From assembly GCF_000143415.4 (NCBI RefSeq), contig NW_003314262.1:2848519-2912518 (forward strand): a stretch of DNA of 64,000 bases. Direction: 5' to 3'. Shown here piece by piece: positions 54,013-64,000 of the stretch; within the stretch, counting starts at the first letter, position 1; each line of letters starts with the position of its first letter. The stretch comes from Selaginella moellendorffii. Lineage: Eukaryota > Streptophyta > Lycopodiopsida > Selaginellales > Selaginellaceae. Below the pieces are notes generated by a model. It worked only from the letters and a program-made list of their open reading frames with translations. It ran no database searches and was not told where the DNA came from. The position numbers and the translations under genes are program-made.

Positions 54013-55623
54013 TCATTCATACAGAGATTTGCAGCTCAACCGGGGACTTGCGACAGCTGTTAGCTCTGAAGCCAGCTTGCTTGCGATTGTACCACCCTTC
54101 TCCATCAGGTCGACCGAGTTTTGATCCGGTGGAAGGCTCCAATCAAAGGCATGAATCAGGCTTGCAACTGCAAAGGGGATGAAACGAACAGCAACTGGAT
54201 GCCCCGGGCACATCCTGCGTCCAGCAGAAAATGGGATCATCTCCAGCTGCGCTTCTTGTCCGACCACCTTGATCTCCGTTCCTTGAAAGCGTTCAGGACG
54301 GAAGTCTTCTGGGTCAAGCCAGTGTTTTGGATCTCGTCCAATTGCCCAGATGTTGATGAGCACAGTGGACTCTTTCGGGATCTTGTAGCCAGCTAGAACA
54401 GCTTCCTTGGGATTAAAATGAGGGACTCCAAGTGGGCCTGTTGGATGAAGTCGCAACACCTCTTTCAGGATTGCGTGCATGTAAGGCAAGCCGGGGACAT
54501 CTGAAGGCCTTAGGAGGCGCTCGGTCCCGATTGCCTCTTGGATTTCTTCCTGCGCTTTTTGCATGACAGGGGGATTCTGAATCACTTCTGCCATCGCCCA
54601 CTCTACAGCTCCCTTCATGTCGTCAATTCCCGCTACAACCAGGTCCTGAAACAAACATCCGACATAGCCCTGATTAGAAAACTGTCCATGGAGAACTTTG
54701 CGGATACTTACAGTGACGAGGGCCATAATTGATATATCTGAGAGATTATTATCAGCATCGTCTTGCAGAGACAGAAGCACATCCGTCCAGTCCTTGGGAA
54801 TGAATTTCTTGCCCGAGGATTCAATGTCGAGTTTGCACTGTTTGTGTTCTTGGATAATACCAGCAAGAAGAGACTCCAACTTTGGCATCAGATCATCCCT
54901 CATTCTCCGGTTCACTCCATGGAGATCAAGACAATCAAGTGGCGGTATGAACTTCCCGACATTGATGCTCAGGGTTTGCTTCTCAATCAGGCTGATCAAA
55001 TCCACAACCGGCACATCTCTCTTTCCAAAGAGAACCTGGCAGAACGCACCAGAGACAAACTTACCAATGAAATGTTTGAGATTGATGACTTTGGAGGCGG
55101 TGGCAAGACGTCCAATATCTTTGACCACGAGCGCCATTTCAGATTCTTGGTAAGCAGCAGCAGCATCCAGCCTGCTGGGATTCAGCAAGTGTCGAGCCGT
55201 GATCATCTTCAGGTTCTTCCAGGACTCTCCATAAGGAGCAAGCACAACATCTTTCCATCCGAAGCTGAAGTATTCTCCGAATTTTGAAAGTGGCCTGTAA
55301 GCAAACTCCACATCATGAGCTCTCAGGACCTCCCTGGCCATCTCAGAGCTGTTCACAACTATGTAAGACACAAGCCCGAGCTTGATATGGATTATGGGTC
55401 CATAGATCTTTGTGAGGCTTGCAAAGTGACGGTGCAGCGGATTCCTGAGAGAAAGAAGTGATCCTAAAACTGGGAGAGGCATAGGACCTGGTGGAAGCTG
55501 ACCATGTTGAGCTTGCACTTTTCTGAGGAATGAGGAGGCGATCATGATTAGAAGCAGAACAACAACAAAAGCCAGGCACATTTTCGGAATCAAGCTTTGA
55601 AGTGAAAAACCTAAATCCATCAT
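54013..55623 (-). CDS. Cytochrome P450, A-type (CYP71 clan)
   Basis: Exons 54712-55623 and 54013-54645 (minus), with a 66-bp intron at the single conserved A-type position, give 514 residues. Features in order: membrane anchor (CLAFVVVLLLIMIASSFL), proline hinge LPPGPMPLPVLG, I-helix LVVAGIDDMKGAVEWAMAE, ExxR in LKEVLRLHP, PERF-type FRPERF, and heme loop PFSAGRRMCPGHPVA with the axial Cys. It is an ER-bound monooxygenase of specialised metabolism; the substrate cannot be told. The I-helix oxygen-activation motif (A/G)GxDT(T/S) reads AGIDDM, so the usual threonine is missing. Family assignment beyond the CYP71 clan is not attempted. The start at 55623 gives the complete anchor. Confidence 0.9.
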   Translation of the reverse strand: MMDLGFSLQSLIPKMCLAFVVVLLLIMIASSFLRKVQAQHGQLPPGPMPLPVLGSLLSLRNPLHRHFASLTKIYGPIIHIKLGLVSYIVVNSSEMAREVLRAHDVEFAYRPLSKFGEYFSFGWKDVVLAPYGESWKNLKMITARHLLNPSRLDAAAAYQESEMALVVKDIGRLATASKVINLKHFIGKFVSGAFCQVLFGKRDVPVVDLISLIEKQTLSINVGKFIPPLDCLDLHGVNRRMRDDLMPKLESLLAGIIQEHKQCKLDIESSGKKFIPKDWTDVLLSLQDDADNNLSDISIMALVTVSIRKVLHGQFSNQGYVGCLFQDLVVAGIDDMKGAVEWAMAEVIQNPPVMQKAQEEIQEAIGTERLLRPSDVPGLPYMHAILKEVLRLHPTGPLGVPHFNPKEAVLAGYKIPKESTVLINIWAIGRDPKHWLDPEDFRPERFQGTEIKVVGQEAQLEMIPFSAGRRMCPGHPVAVRFIPFAVASLIHAFDWSLPPDQNSVDLMEKGGTIASKLASELTAVASPRLSCKSLYE

Positions 55624-58600
55624 CTGATTTTAACTTGACAATTAATGAGCCAAGTCAAGTCCAACTATATGTATGGTTGGTACTGATTGATTCCAATGAC
55701 TCTTTCATGGGCTGACTTTTGGTTGTTGAGTTAAATAATTGAACTATCTGTGATGGTTGAATTGAAAAATGTTATAACCAAGAATAGATCTTTACCTATT
55801 CTTTGAGAACATCTGCACTTATTGCCACATGTTTTAACTGCTCGGGCACAACCCCGTGAAGGCCACATACACACCTGTTAACTGCCAAAATGGGCTTGCA
55901 CCCAAGTTGCCTATTCTATGTGGTAATGGGCTGGTAGAGGCTTTCTGTATAGGTTGTGGAGGCATTAACAAGGATTGAATTGTTGGTCATTATTGTATCT
56001 AAATTAGTTCTTCTGCATATGCTCTTTAGGTAACTTAACATGGCTGCTACCAAATAAAATATAAGTTACAATACTATCTTTGTGATTATGGGTATTGAAG
56101 TTACTTGTCAACTAATCCTTTTTCCTTATTGCTTTTTCCTTATTCCTTATTGCCATGGTTTATTATGGTTATTATTGACCTGAACCATAATAAAGGGTTC
56201 AGGTCAATATTGCTGAACCCGTTATTAGTCTTTGCCTAGAGAAATTGGTAATCACATGTACATTTAGACTAGAAGGGCACTAAGGAAGGAAATCTTAAAT
56301 TATTATTTAGTCAAACATACTTGACATGGTGATAAGAAGTTTATGTTGTTGATTTGCATTTGCTAGTGTTAAAAACCCTTATGATATTGAGCTTGGTCCC
56401 TCCATATTACTAAATGATAATTTACTGTGTTTATCAAACACCCTCGCTATTATGCCATTTATGTTAGTCCTGTTCAATCCCAATTGTTATATATAGAAAG
56501 TGTCTAGATCTATTAGTTTTACATATCTATGGAATGTAGAGATTGTCTATAACACAATGGTGTTGGTCCCATGTCCAAATTCACAATTTAAAACCATTCG
56601 ATATTTAATAAATTTCAAATTTGTTCTAGAGACTAACTTTTGGTATTAAAGGTGGCTAAGGGTGAAAGCCCAAAATATGCATTCCTCAAGGGGGAAGGGG
56701 GGGTGGGGTGATTTAATGTACAGTAAGGATAATGAGTATGTTAGACATGGCTAACCAATTTAAGCTATAGTCTAACTCTGTTTGCATGCTTATTTTTGTT
56801 CTATGTGTAGTTTGGGTCTAAGCCCAAGTTTCACACCATGCTAGTTGGTGGAGTATCTATGTCCTTGCGTTAGGTCACCAGTATATTGAAATAACACTAA
56901 ACTATATTTAGCTCTATTTTGCATATTGGTCCTAGAATTGGGATATTAAATGCTCTAGGACTGTTTTAAGTTGCTCCATGTTTTTGTTTCTTTACTTCTT
57001 GGGCTGTATACTCATGAGTCACTCTATACTCCAATCTCTAGTTCCATACTTAGGAGTTTTGCTTCGTTCCTTCATTCAATTGCCCAAGGCGCTAAAACTT
57101 AGGTTTTGCTCCACTATCCTTGGACATATGGTATGTGGCACATGGCATATAACATATGGCATACAGAGGATTTAAGTTCTGCTTCATAGTTATCCTATGG
57201 TAAATCACCATAGGATAAAGGGTGAAAACTGCTACATTTGGTATTAAAGAATATGTTTCAATGAGTACTATCCAATAAAATTGGGCAACTAATTTTGTTG
57301 CATATGTAGAGATGAAGATGATGATTTGAGTGGGTACACATTTAGGTGCTAAGGTTTTGCATCCATTCCTTGGGTATGGATTTTGGTTACTTTTTATACT
57401 ATATTATGTGAGTTCACTCTTAGGCTCATAAGATGGATTGAAATGTTCTATTTGCATGAGTTTGCATTTGGATTTATGAGCCACATTAGCAACTCAAGGT
57501 TACACTTTGAGTTGGTAGGATTAATGTTAGCTTATCGGGGGTTATAAACCATGTACTATAGGTAAAAAGCAAACCTCTCTTAGGTTAGTTATGAGTGGCA
57601 AATATGTTGGTCCATAGTTGTTTAGCATGGCACTAATGGATCCTTCCTATATATGATTAAAAGTGGATCAATCAAGATTGTAGATTAATCTATTGGTTCA
57701 AGTAATCATTGTTGTGCCTTTTCTTAGATTGAACTAAAAGTAGTGTGCACATAGTCTTGAGGTTTGGTCAAAGTTAAGACCAAAAAGAAAGTTATCGGGA
57801 TGAAGGATTAAACACGTAAATCATCTTCACTTCTTTGAAAGATAATTTGGCAACAAGGTGTGAAATCATTACTCATGTTCAAATTATGCAATTAAGAGTC
57901 CTTACCTTGATGTATATTAGTTATGATGGTCTTATAAATGGTGAGTTATGGGATGGATAATAGTGAAGCACTATACCATTTTGTCTATGCTTGCTATTGA
58001 AGACTTAGGTTACAATGCTAAATTCTTTTTTAAGGAACCTTGCTATTGCTCCTTGAGTAGCTTGGTGTTGGATTAGTTTTTGAGTTTGGTAAAAAAGAGT
58101 GTGGCATGAGCTTATTTATGTTATAAACAAAATTGATGGTGTTTGATGTTGTAAATCTTGATTGGTGGGGTGTAACATTTATGTTGTAATTTGTCAAATA
58201 GAGTTGGCATTTGATATTCATGTAGACTTTTAAAGTAATAATGTACATTTGATTGTGGTATTGCTTGATTGATGATCAAGTTATTATGATATTTATATCA
58301 TATCTATGTGATAATGAGTAATGTGTTTATGAAGTTGCTTGATTAAACAATGATCAACCCCAAAATATTTGATAGTGAAGCTAGTTTATTTGTACGTAGT
58401 AACATTATAGTAGCTTTGACTGGATTCTCAATAGTGATCCATTATGCTAAGCTTATGTCAATACTTTAGTTTTTAAAAGGTTGCCTATTGACGTGTTGGA
58501 AGGGTTATAGCATTCACTTGCTATGACTTGTTAGTTTATCTGTTAGCACTTGGAGTAAATTATTGAATGGAGAATGTGTGTAGTTGAGACATTGACATCA

Positions 58601-58733
58601 CTAAAACTTGTGCTAGTGGAAATGGCATTATTGAGTGATGAAGAAATTTCCTTAGAGCTTGTTTTCCATTTTTTTTTTTTGTTAGTGTTTTGGCTTTACA
58701 TTGGATTTCAAACGTGATTAAAGAAGAGTATTA
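55624..58733. other. C-poor, T/G-rich gene-free region, left part
   Basis: No coding frame is supported. The plus strand is strongly depleted in C relative to G: for example 57421-57480 has 15 G and 5 C. GGTGAAAGCCCAAAATATGC followed by a G-rich tract (about 56662-56720) resembles GGTGAAAGCCCAAAGCGATC plus poly-G at about 62921-62962, so related repeats lie at both ends of the region. Confidence 0.6.
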
Positions 58734-59207
58734 TGTAAGCTCCTGAGTTTAGACTTCCCGGGAGGTCACTCAGCCCAGTACTATTCAAACCCAAAGACAC
58801 TTAACCCTAAATATCCCAAAATTCTTAACCGATTGAAAAAGGGGGTGCACTTTTGTCCATGGGCCCTTTCCCTCTATATTTGAACGGAAGCTGAGAGCTG
58901 CAGCTCTCTCGAGAGCCCCGCTCTCTTAACACCCTACCCCTCGGGTTGAGCCCAGCAGGAGCAAACTGGACCAGCCAGATGTCAATCAACATATGGTGTG
59001 ATTCCCTTAGCCAACTAATAGAGTCGGACCTGAGACCACTCTAATACTAAATGTAAGTTCCTGAGTTTGGACTTCCCGGGAGGTCACCCAGCCCAGTACT
59101 ATTCAAACCCAAGGACGCTTAACCCCAAATATCCCAAGACCCTTAACCGATTGGAAAAGGGGGTGCACTTTTGTTCATAGACCCTTTCCCTCTATATTTG
59201 AACCCCA
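58734..59207 (-). mobile_element. Cassandra-like TRIM element with 5S-rRNA-like LTRs
   Basis: Two direct copies of about 152 bp (58734-58885 and 59052-59203/7) flank about 165 bp. On the minus strand each contains AGTACTGGGCTGRGTGACC and then TCCCGGGAAGTC, matching the 3' half of plant 5S rRNA. The 5' LTR has TG...CA ends (TGGGGTTCAAAT ... GGAACTTACA). It is followed by TAGTATTAGAGTGG, which is the TGGTATCAGAGC primer site with only G-to-A and C-to-T changes. Cassandra elements are non-coding and carry a 5S-like Pol III segment in their LTRs. No target duplication was seen. Confidence 0.8.
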
Positions 59208-61650
59208 TGGATCATCTCTCGAGTTATTTCCTTTGGTTGCTTATATATTAGTGCAATATGAATATCTATGGTCTTTGTGATTAGGTCTTGGGTATGCATT
59301 TGCATTTTGTGGATATTAAATGTCAGATATATAGGCAAGATATTCAATACTTAGACATATTGTTGGGTCATGAGAATTTGTGTTGAGATGAACTTTTGTA
59401 AAGTTGTAAGTAAGGAAGAGTTTTAGATTGAGAGTCATTCTTTCTTTAGAATGGAAATTTTTTTACAAATTTTTCTTAGGCTTTAACAATGTCTGATTTG
59501 TTAATCATTTTGCTTGAAAACCATTTCATTTTCATAAGCTAATACAAACTAGTGAAGGGGTTAGAATTGAGTTTAGTTAGTTTAAATCATAATGAGTAGT
59601 TTGTATGATGTGACCCGAAAGGGAGGCTGACTTTTAGGGCTAAGGTAATTAAGTTGGATAGAGTTTGAAGTTAATGTAAAAAAGTGGCTATTACACTTTT
59701 TTAGAAATATGACCCTTGTGCCTTTCTTTTATAATGTTATGTTTAGTGGTAGGTTACACTTTATATTTCTTTAACACTTTATAAGAGTAATGAGCTCTCA
59801 CAAATTTTAACTTGGTCTTGATGGCCCTGCACCTTGGCTGAGGATAGGAATGTTTTACTTAGTTGTTTGAGGTTGAGATGTTAATATCCATACTATAGCT
59901 TTGTCTATTAAGAGGTTATATACCATATGAGTCTATCTTATGGTCTTCACTTTAGTTTAGACTAAGTGTTGATTATGTATAGCTAGCCTCTTCAAAGTTT
60001 ATTTAGAGCTGTAGCTAAATGTGTTGGTGAGTTTATTATAGTTCGATTGGATTCAAATGGTTATTTAATCTATGCTTGTCCGTGTTCTTATATCTAGTAC
60101 CTTGAGTGTACCTTTCTATTGGACAAGTGTATGACTTGATAGCATGAATTTAGTGTTTGGGTCTTGTGAAAGGCAAGTTAAAGAGTGATTATTGGTTTCT
60201 TTGCAACTGTTTGTATATTTCATCAAGAATTATTGACACTTGTTTAACTCGATGATGATTTAACAGTGATAAACTTACTTTACCAAATGGTGTTGTGGAG
60301 GATCATGTCATTAAACTTATATAACTTTTCCATGTTGGCATGTTGATTCTACCTCTATCGATATTATTTGGTTGTATTTGTTGGATTATATTGAGTCTTG
60401 GATGTGGTGAATCACTCTTTAATGATATGTTATTTGTAATTGAGTTTTACTAAAGGTTTAATCTCAGATACTGAGTAAAGTATCTTTGACTTTGGTTAAC
60501 TAAGTTACTAAAAAGCTTTGAGTGGTAAATTCACTTTTGTTTTTTATTAGCTTTGTTATGGTGTTCGAAATAAAATGATGCCTTGTCATTGATATTGTTG
60601 ATATTGAGATTAGAGTGAAATGAGATATCTCTCAATAGAATTGATATTGAGCTTCATTAGTCTCAATGTGGATAGTGTTAATAATTTGGTTGTAGCTTTG
60701 TACATTTGTGTATTTGCTAGTTAGCAACTATATTGATATTCAAATAAATTGAGTGGCAAGTTTGAGTTAGTTATGCTGTAGACAAGATTATTTAGTAGGG
60801 GTTGGGCTATACTGCTGAATTTTTCCTTAAAAAGTGATTTAATCATGAACTATACTAGCTTTACGAGAAGAAAAGTTAGTGATTGATATTAAAGATATTG
60901 GTTCTTTGTTAGATTTAACTCACTTTATAACAAGTGCAAAAAAATCGTTGAGTATAAGATTTGTTGTGTTTGGCTTTTAGATTGATGTAAAAATGCTTTT
61001 TATTAGCTTTAGTATTATAAAGTTTAGTTTATGGATGTGTTGAGGAGAATATTGTGGGTTGTACCATGATTTATTTTTCAGTATTGAAATTAATTTATGC
61101 AAAATTTATGATCATTATTAAGCAAAACTTGGGTATAAATGTTTTTGAGTTTTTGGTTTTTTGAGTTTTATACTCATTGGTCTATTTGTTAGGAGTTGTT
61201 GGGGAGCTATTTAGTTTCGATATTGAAGTTAGTATTTGCATATGGCAATCATTGGTGATGATTAATTATCATCTAGAATAGTTAATTATCCTTTTAAAAG
61301 GTTTTATTTGATTATTGTTAATCTAAAATGATTTGCCATTCTTAAGGATAATGAAGTCTTTTTTCGATGACGATTATACATATCTTTATTGATGGAATGA
61401 TTGATAACCTTTCATAATAGTTAGCTATTCTTTTTGATGGCTTATGACTTTTCACATTACCATATGTTTTTTGTGGTTTGTTTTAGATTGGTCTCTTGGG
61501 TTTGAGACATTGATAGGATGTTTGTCACGAATGTGACTTCGGATATTGAAAGCTATTTGTTGGCTAGTCCTTTTGGACATTTTTTCCTTATTGTCATGAC
61601 AATAAGAGGTTGGTATTGCTAGATTTATTATCAGTTCCCACTTGAGCTAA
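59208..61650. other. C-poor, T/G-rich gene-free region, right part
   Basis: It continues the composition of the left part: 61021-61080 has 16 G and 3 C. There is no frame over 60 codons with any family feature and no repeat copy recognised. Confidence 0.6.
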
Positions 61651-62169
61651 ATGAGAAACTGGTCAATGGGGGGGGGAGGTGAGGTGAAGCTCGTGTCCCT
61701 ATCTGTCGTGGTTGATATGGTCGAAGTCCTTAGTGGGGAGTTTGTGGGACTCAAGGATGTACATGTTTTATCACTCGTAAACAAGTGGTGCAAGAGCCAT
61801 AGTGGTGGTTTCCATATCCATTCGTCTTTGCTAGCCTCACTTCTGTATCTAAAGAATGACTAGAGAGTGTATTCCTGAGTGATTTTTCCTTTATTCCCTC
61901 TTTTTGTCAGCATGTCCACTCTAGTGTGATGATCAGTCATGACTAGACCTTTGAGATTGTTGCCCAAGCCAAGGGGTTCTTGTCATTGAACGTCCTAGTA
62001 TAATGGGCCTTCTAGATCTTTGTTAAAGTACATCCTTTGAGAACATCAAAGAGTTCTTGATAGAGATGTGTGAAGTGAGTGTATGTTTGATTGAGTTTGT
62101 CAAAGTGGGGGTGTTCGTTGTGCTTCCATTTCCAGATATCCAAGCGTTTGGTCTTCCCTTGAAGGAAGC
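61651..62169. other. Stretch without a confirmed gene
   Basis: Two frames of 67-70 codons at 61651-61863 (plus) and 62023-62226 (minus) are probably incidental. The second lies just downstream of the LINE relic on the same strand and may be its 3' end. Confidence 0.3.
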
Positions 62170-62640
62170 TACCCCAGAGTGTGGATTCGTAAATGATAAC
62201 TGTGCTTCCTTATGAAGGATTCCCATGGCTCCCTCCCAAACTTCCTATACTGCCGAGCATTCCCATAATATATGTCGTTATGTCTCTTTTGCTCCACAAA
62301 CATTGCACCCTGTGTTCAGGAGGTTTATTGCCACGAGTGAGGGGAGTCATTCTTGTTGGGCTAGCCATATGAAGTAGCAATTTTTGGTAGATCAGTGGCC
62401 TTTTCAGATCTTGTTCACACATTGCGAGTGCTTCAGGGGGAGGATTTGTTAAGCTCTTGCTTTTTGGATAAAAGTGGAATGAGTTGAGGGGCGAATCATT
62501 CGTTGGCCGAGCTTAGTCTTATATTGAAAGAACCCCTTGCATGTGTCCTTCCATTCCCACTCCACCAGGTCCCACTGTAATTCATCTAGCGTTTAGTGGC
62601 AGAACCAATAGAGTCTAGCATACTGTCACTCCGAAATTGC
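62170..62640 (-). mobile_element. LINE-type reverse-transcriptase C-terminal (zf-RVT) relic
   Basis: The minus strand reads KNCYFIWLAQQE-stop-LPSLVAINLL and then CNVCGAKET-stop-RHILWECSAV-stop-EVW. This is the F-x-W...LPT...CxxCG..E...HxLxxC..vW layout of the zf-RVT domain that ends non-LTR retrotransposon and related plant RT proteins. Upstream (62440-62600) TCKGFFQYKTKLGQRMI fits the preceding segment. Three in-frame stops could each arise from a C-to-T change. Confidence 0.65.
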
Positions 62641-62715
62641 TGGGTTTATGCATGCAATCTTCTTCTCCATCTGGATGATGCAGACAAGCTGGGTAACAAT
62701 CATATTTGGGAGATC

Positions 62716-62895
62716 TCTGAGATGGACCCGAGATGGACAAGATGGAGTCCGAGATGGACCCGAGATGGAGTTTGAGATGGAGTCCGAGATGAACCCAAGA
62801 TGAAGTTCGAGATGGAGTCCGAGACTGAGACTGAGACCAAGTCTGAGCCCGAAATTGGGACTGGGACCGAGTCCGAGTCCGAGTCCAAGTTCGAG
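62716..62895. repeat. Minisatellite of GAGATGGA(C/G)(T/C)C-type units
   Basis: Tandem, imperfect units of CCGAGATGGA followed by CC, GT or TT variants run from about 62716, decaying into (GAGTCC)n / GAGACTGAGAC sequence by about 62895. It is followed at about 62946 by a run of 16 or more G. Confidence 0.75.
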
Positions 62896-64000
62896 TCTGA
62901 ATACTAATACAGGTTGTTGGGTGAAAGCCCAAAGCGATCGTCCCCTGGGGGGGGGGGGGGGGTTGCAGGGGGTTCCAAAAGTATAGTAGGGAGAGTGTGG
63001 GGGTTAGAGCCCAATGGAGCCAGTTTGGCCCAGGAAGGCCATACCCAGCTGTTGGGTGATGGGATGACCACTGGAAAGTCCAAAATTAGAATGAATACGG
63101 ACAGACAAGCGGGGTAGCTTGGTGAAGTGTTCAAGAGCCAGCTCTAGTTCCCCCGGGAAATCGAATGGTCGATGCTCCTAGTCCAAGTGTGGGTGGCACT
63201 ACCTACTTGGATACCTAGTGTGGCTCAACGGAACCTTGCTCTAAGCCCATGGCTAGAGCACCTAAGGGCAGAAGGCAGGGAGAGTACCCACAAGGCTTGC
63301 GTAGGGCCACAGTGTTCCGAAATGTTGTCCCAAAGTCCCAGACTGCGGAAAGGAAAAGGAGCAGTCCTTTGGTGTGGTGACCAAGGATACAGTCACGTGG
63401 TGAGGAAGTCCCAGTGGATAGTGGGACTTAGTGGTTGGGCCTGTGGGCCTTGATCCAGTGGTAGTGTTGGCGAACACGACCAGAAATGGAAAGGACTTAG
63501 TGGGGACCGAAGGAAGGATATTGAGGAAGGTTGTTCCCCTTGTCGGTGGTCATCCTAAGGGTGCTAAGGAGTGGATCTGGGATGACCACTCATGGATGGA
63601 TGGCCCAATATTTGAGAGATGAGATGGCAATGTAAGTGGTGTTGGATCACCATGTGACCAAAGTGAATGGGCATGGCCTTAGCGTAACAGGCCGATATGT
63701 CAGAGATACCTTTGGGGTGTCAGTCATGAGATTGGACACGTGGTGCACTGGGACCAAGTGCAACAGTTGAGTGGCATGGATGCCATTCACGGGGCTAGTA
63801 AGCCCCAAGTCCATATTAGGATTTATGGAGGTTGTGAGTGAGACTCCTCCAAGTGGTCGGAGGTGTGGTTAAGTGACTAAAGTAAAATGGAAAATTTAGT
63901 CGCTTACACAACTAAAGTGAATGTGAAGCAAGAATCAATTGTTATCCTCTCATCCTCTTATAGTTCAAGTGGAGAAGTCATGCTAGTATCAACATTGAAT
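62896..64000. other. Unassigned repetitive-looking DNA at the right edge
   Basis: It begins with GTGAAAGCCCAAAGC and a poly-G tract (about 62946-62962). Short frames (63172-63453, 63431-63622) lack family features. GGGATGACCACT occurs at about 63060 and 63576. It may be the internal part of an LTR element that continues beyond the window. Confidence 0.35.

Noticed and set aside
61651-61863. 70-codon frame near the right end
   Set aside because: Begins in a G-rich tract and has no recognisable domain; likely chance.
62946-62962. Poly-G run as a possible assembly joint
   Set aside because: Similar G-rich tracts follow the same GTGAAAGCCC motif at about 56700, so it more likely belongs to a repeat family; an error in its length cannot be excluded.

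Overview
The window looks like nuclear DNA of a lycophyte, most likely Selaginella. Almost every gene has several canonical introns of only about 45-65 bp. The gene content is that of a land plant: four PLS-type pentatricopeptide repeat (PPR) loci, a bifunctional riboflavin enzyme, a two-domain plant GTP cyclohydrolase I, a pectinesterase-like protein, a lipid-transfer protein, an A-type P450 and a callose-synthase fragment. Plant LTR-retrotransposon debris is also present. The species is inferred; no database was searched. No tRNA, intact rRNA or CRISPR array was found.

Region 1 (1-16.3 kb) is gene-dense. It holds a SHOC1/ZIP2-like meiotic gene that runs off the left edge, a divergent PPR locus broken by a net 10-nt loss, a small secreted 8-cysteine protein, a USP-family deubiquitinase, a DUF7796 type II membrane protein, a UCH-type deubiquitinase and the 25-exon NatA subunit NAA15. 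Several genes sit head to head across 180-360 bp, some with telobox motifs.

Region 2 (16.26-30.5 kb) is a tandem triplication of a block of about 3.1 kb. Each block carries a degenerate helicase-C-like ORF, a secreted Trp/Cys repeat protein, and an EF-Ts gene on the minus strand. Only the last block has EF-Ts exon 1. Block B is cut by a 498-bp LTR-element fragment. Block C is cut by a 4,243-bp insert that is a circular permutation: the PPR pseudogene it carries is split so that its two halves would rejoin exactly if the insert were closed into a circle. This fits reintegration of a DNA circle.

Region 3 (30.6-37.5 kb) has the riboflavin RibBA gene (GTP cyclohydrolase II activity), a type II Hsp40, a bimodular GTP cyclohydrolase I, and a pectinesterase-like protein that has lost most of its catalytic residues.

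Region 4 (37.5-55.6 kb) is accessory DNA. It contains a fourth, shorter Trp/Cys repeat gene, a 768-bp inverted repeat, a second (linear) copy of the PPR/gypsy segment found in the block C insert, gag debris, a truncated callose synthase, a small LTR element, one intact PPR gene, a decayed PPR copy and a P450.

Region 5 (55.7-64 kb) is almost gene-free. About 6 kb is strikingly C-poor on the plus strand and contains a Cassandra-like TRIM element with a 5S-rRNA-like segment in its LTRs. It is followed by a LINE relic, a minisatellite and unassigned repetitive DNA.

The most novel item is the secreted repeat family. It has a perfect 14-residue period, C-x3-W-x-W-x4-C-x2, seven times over in three tandem genes and five times in a dispersed one.
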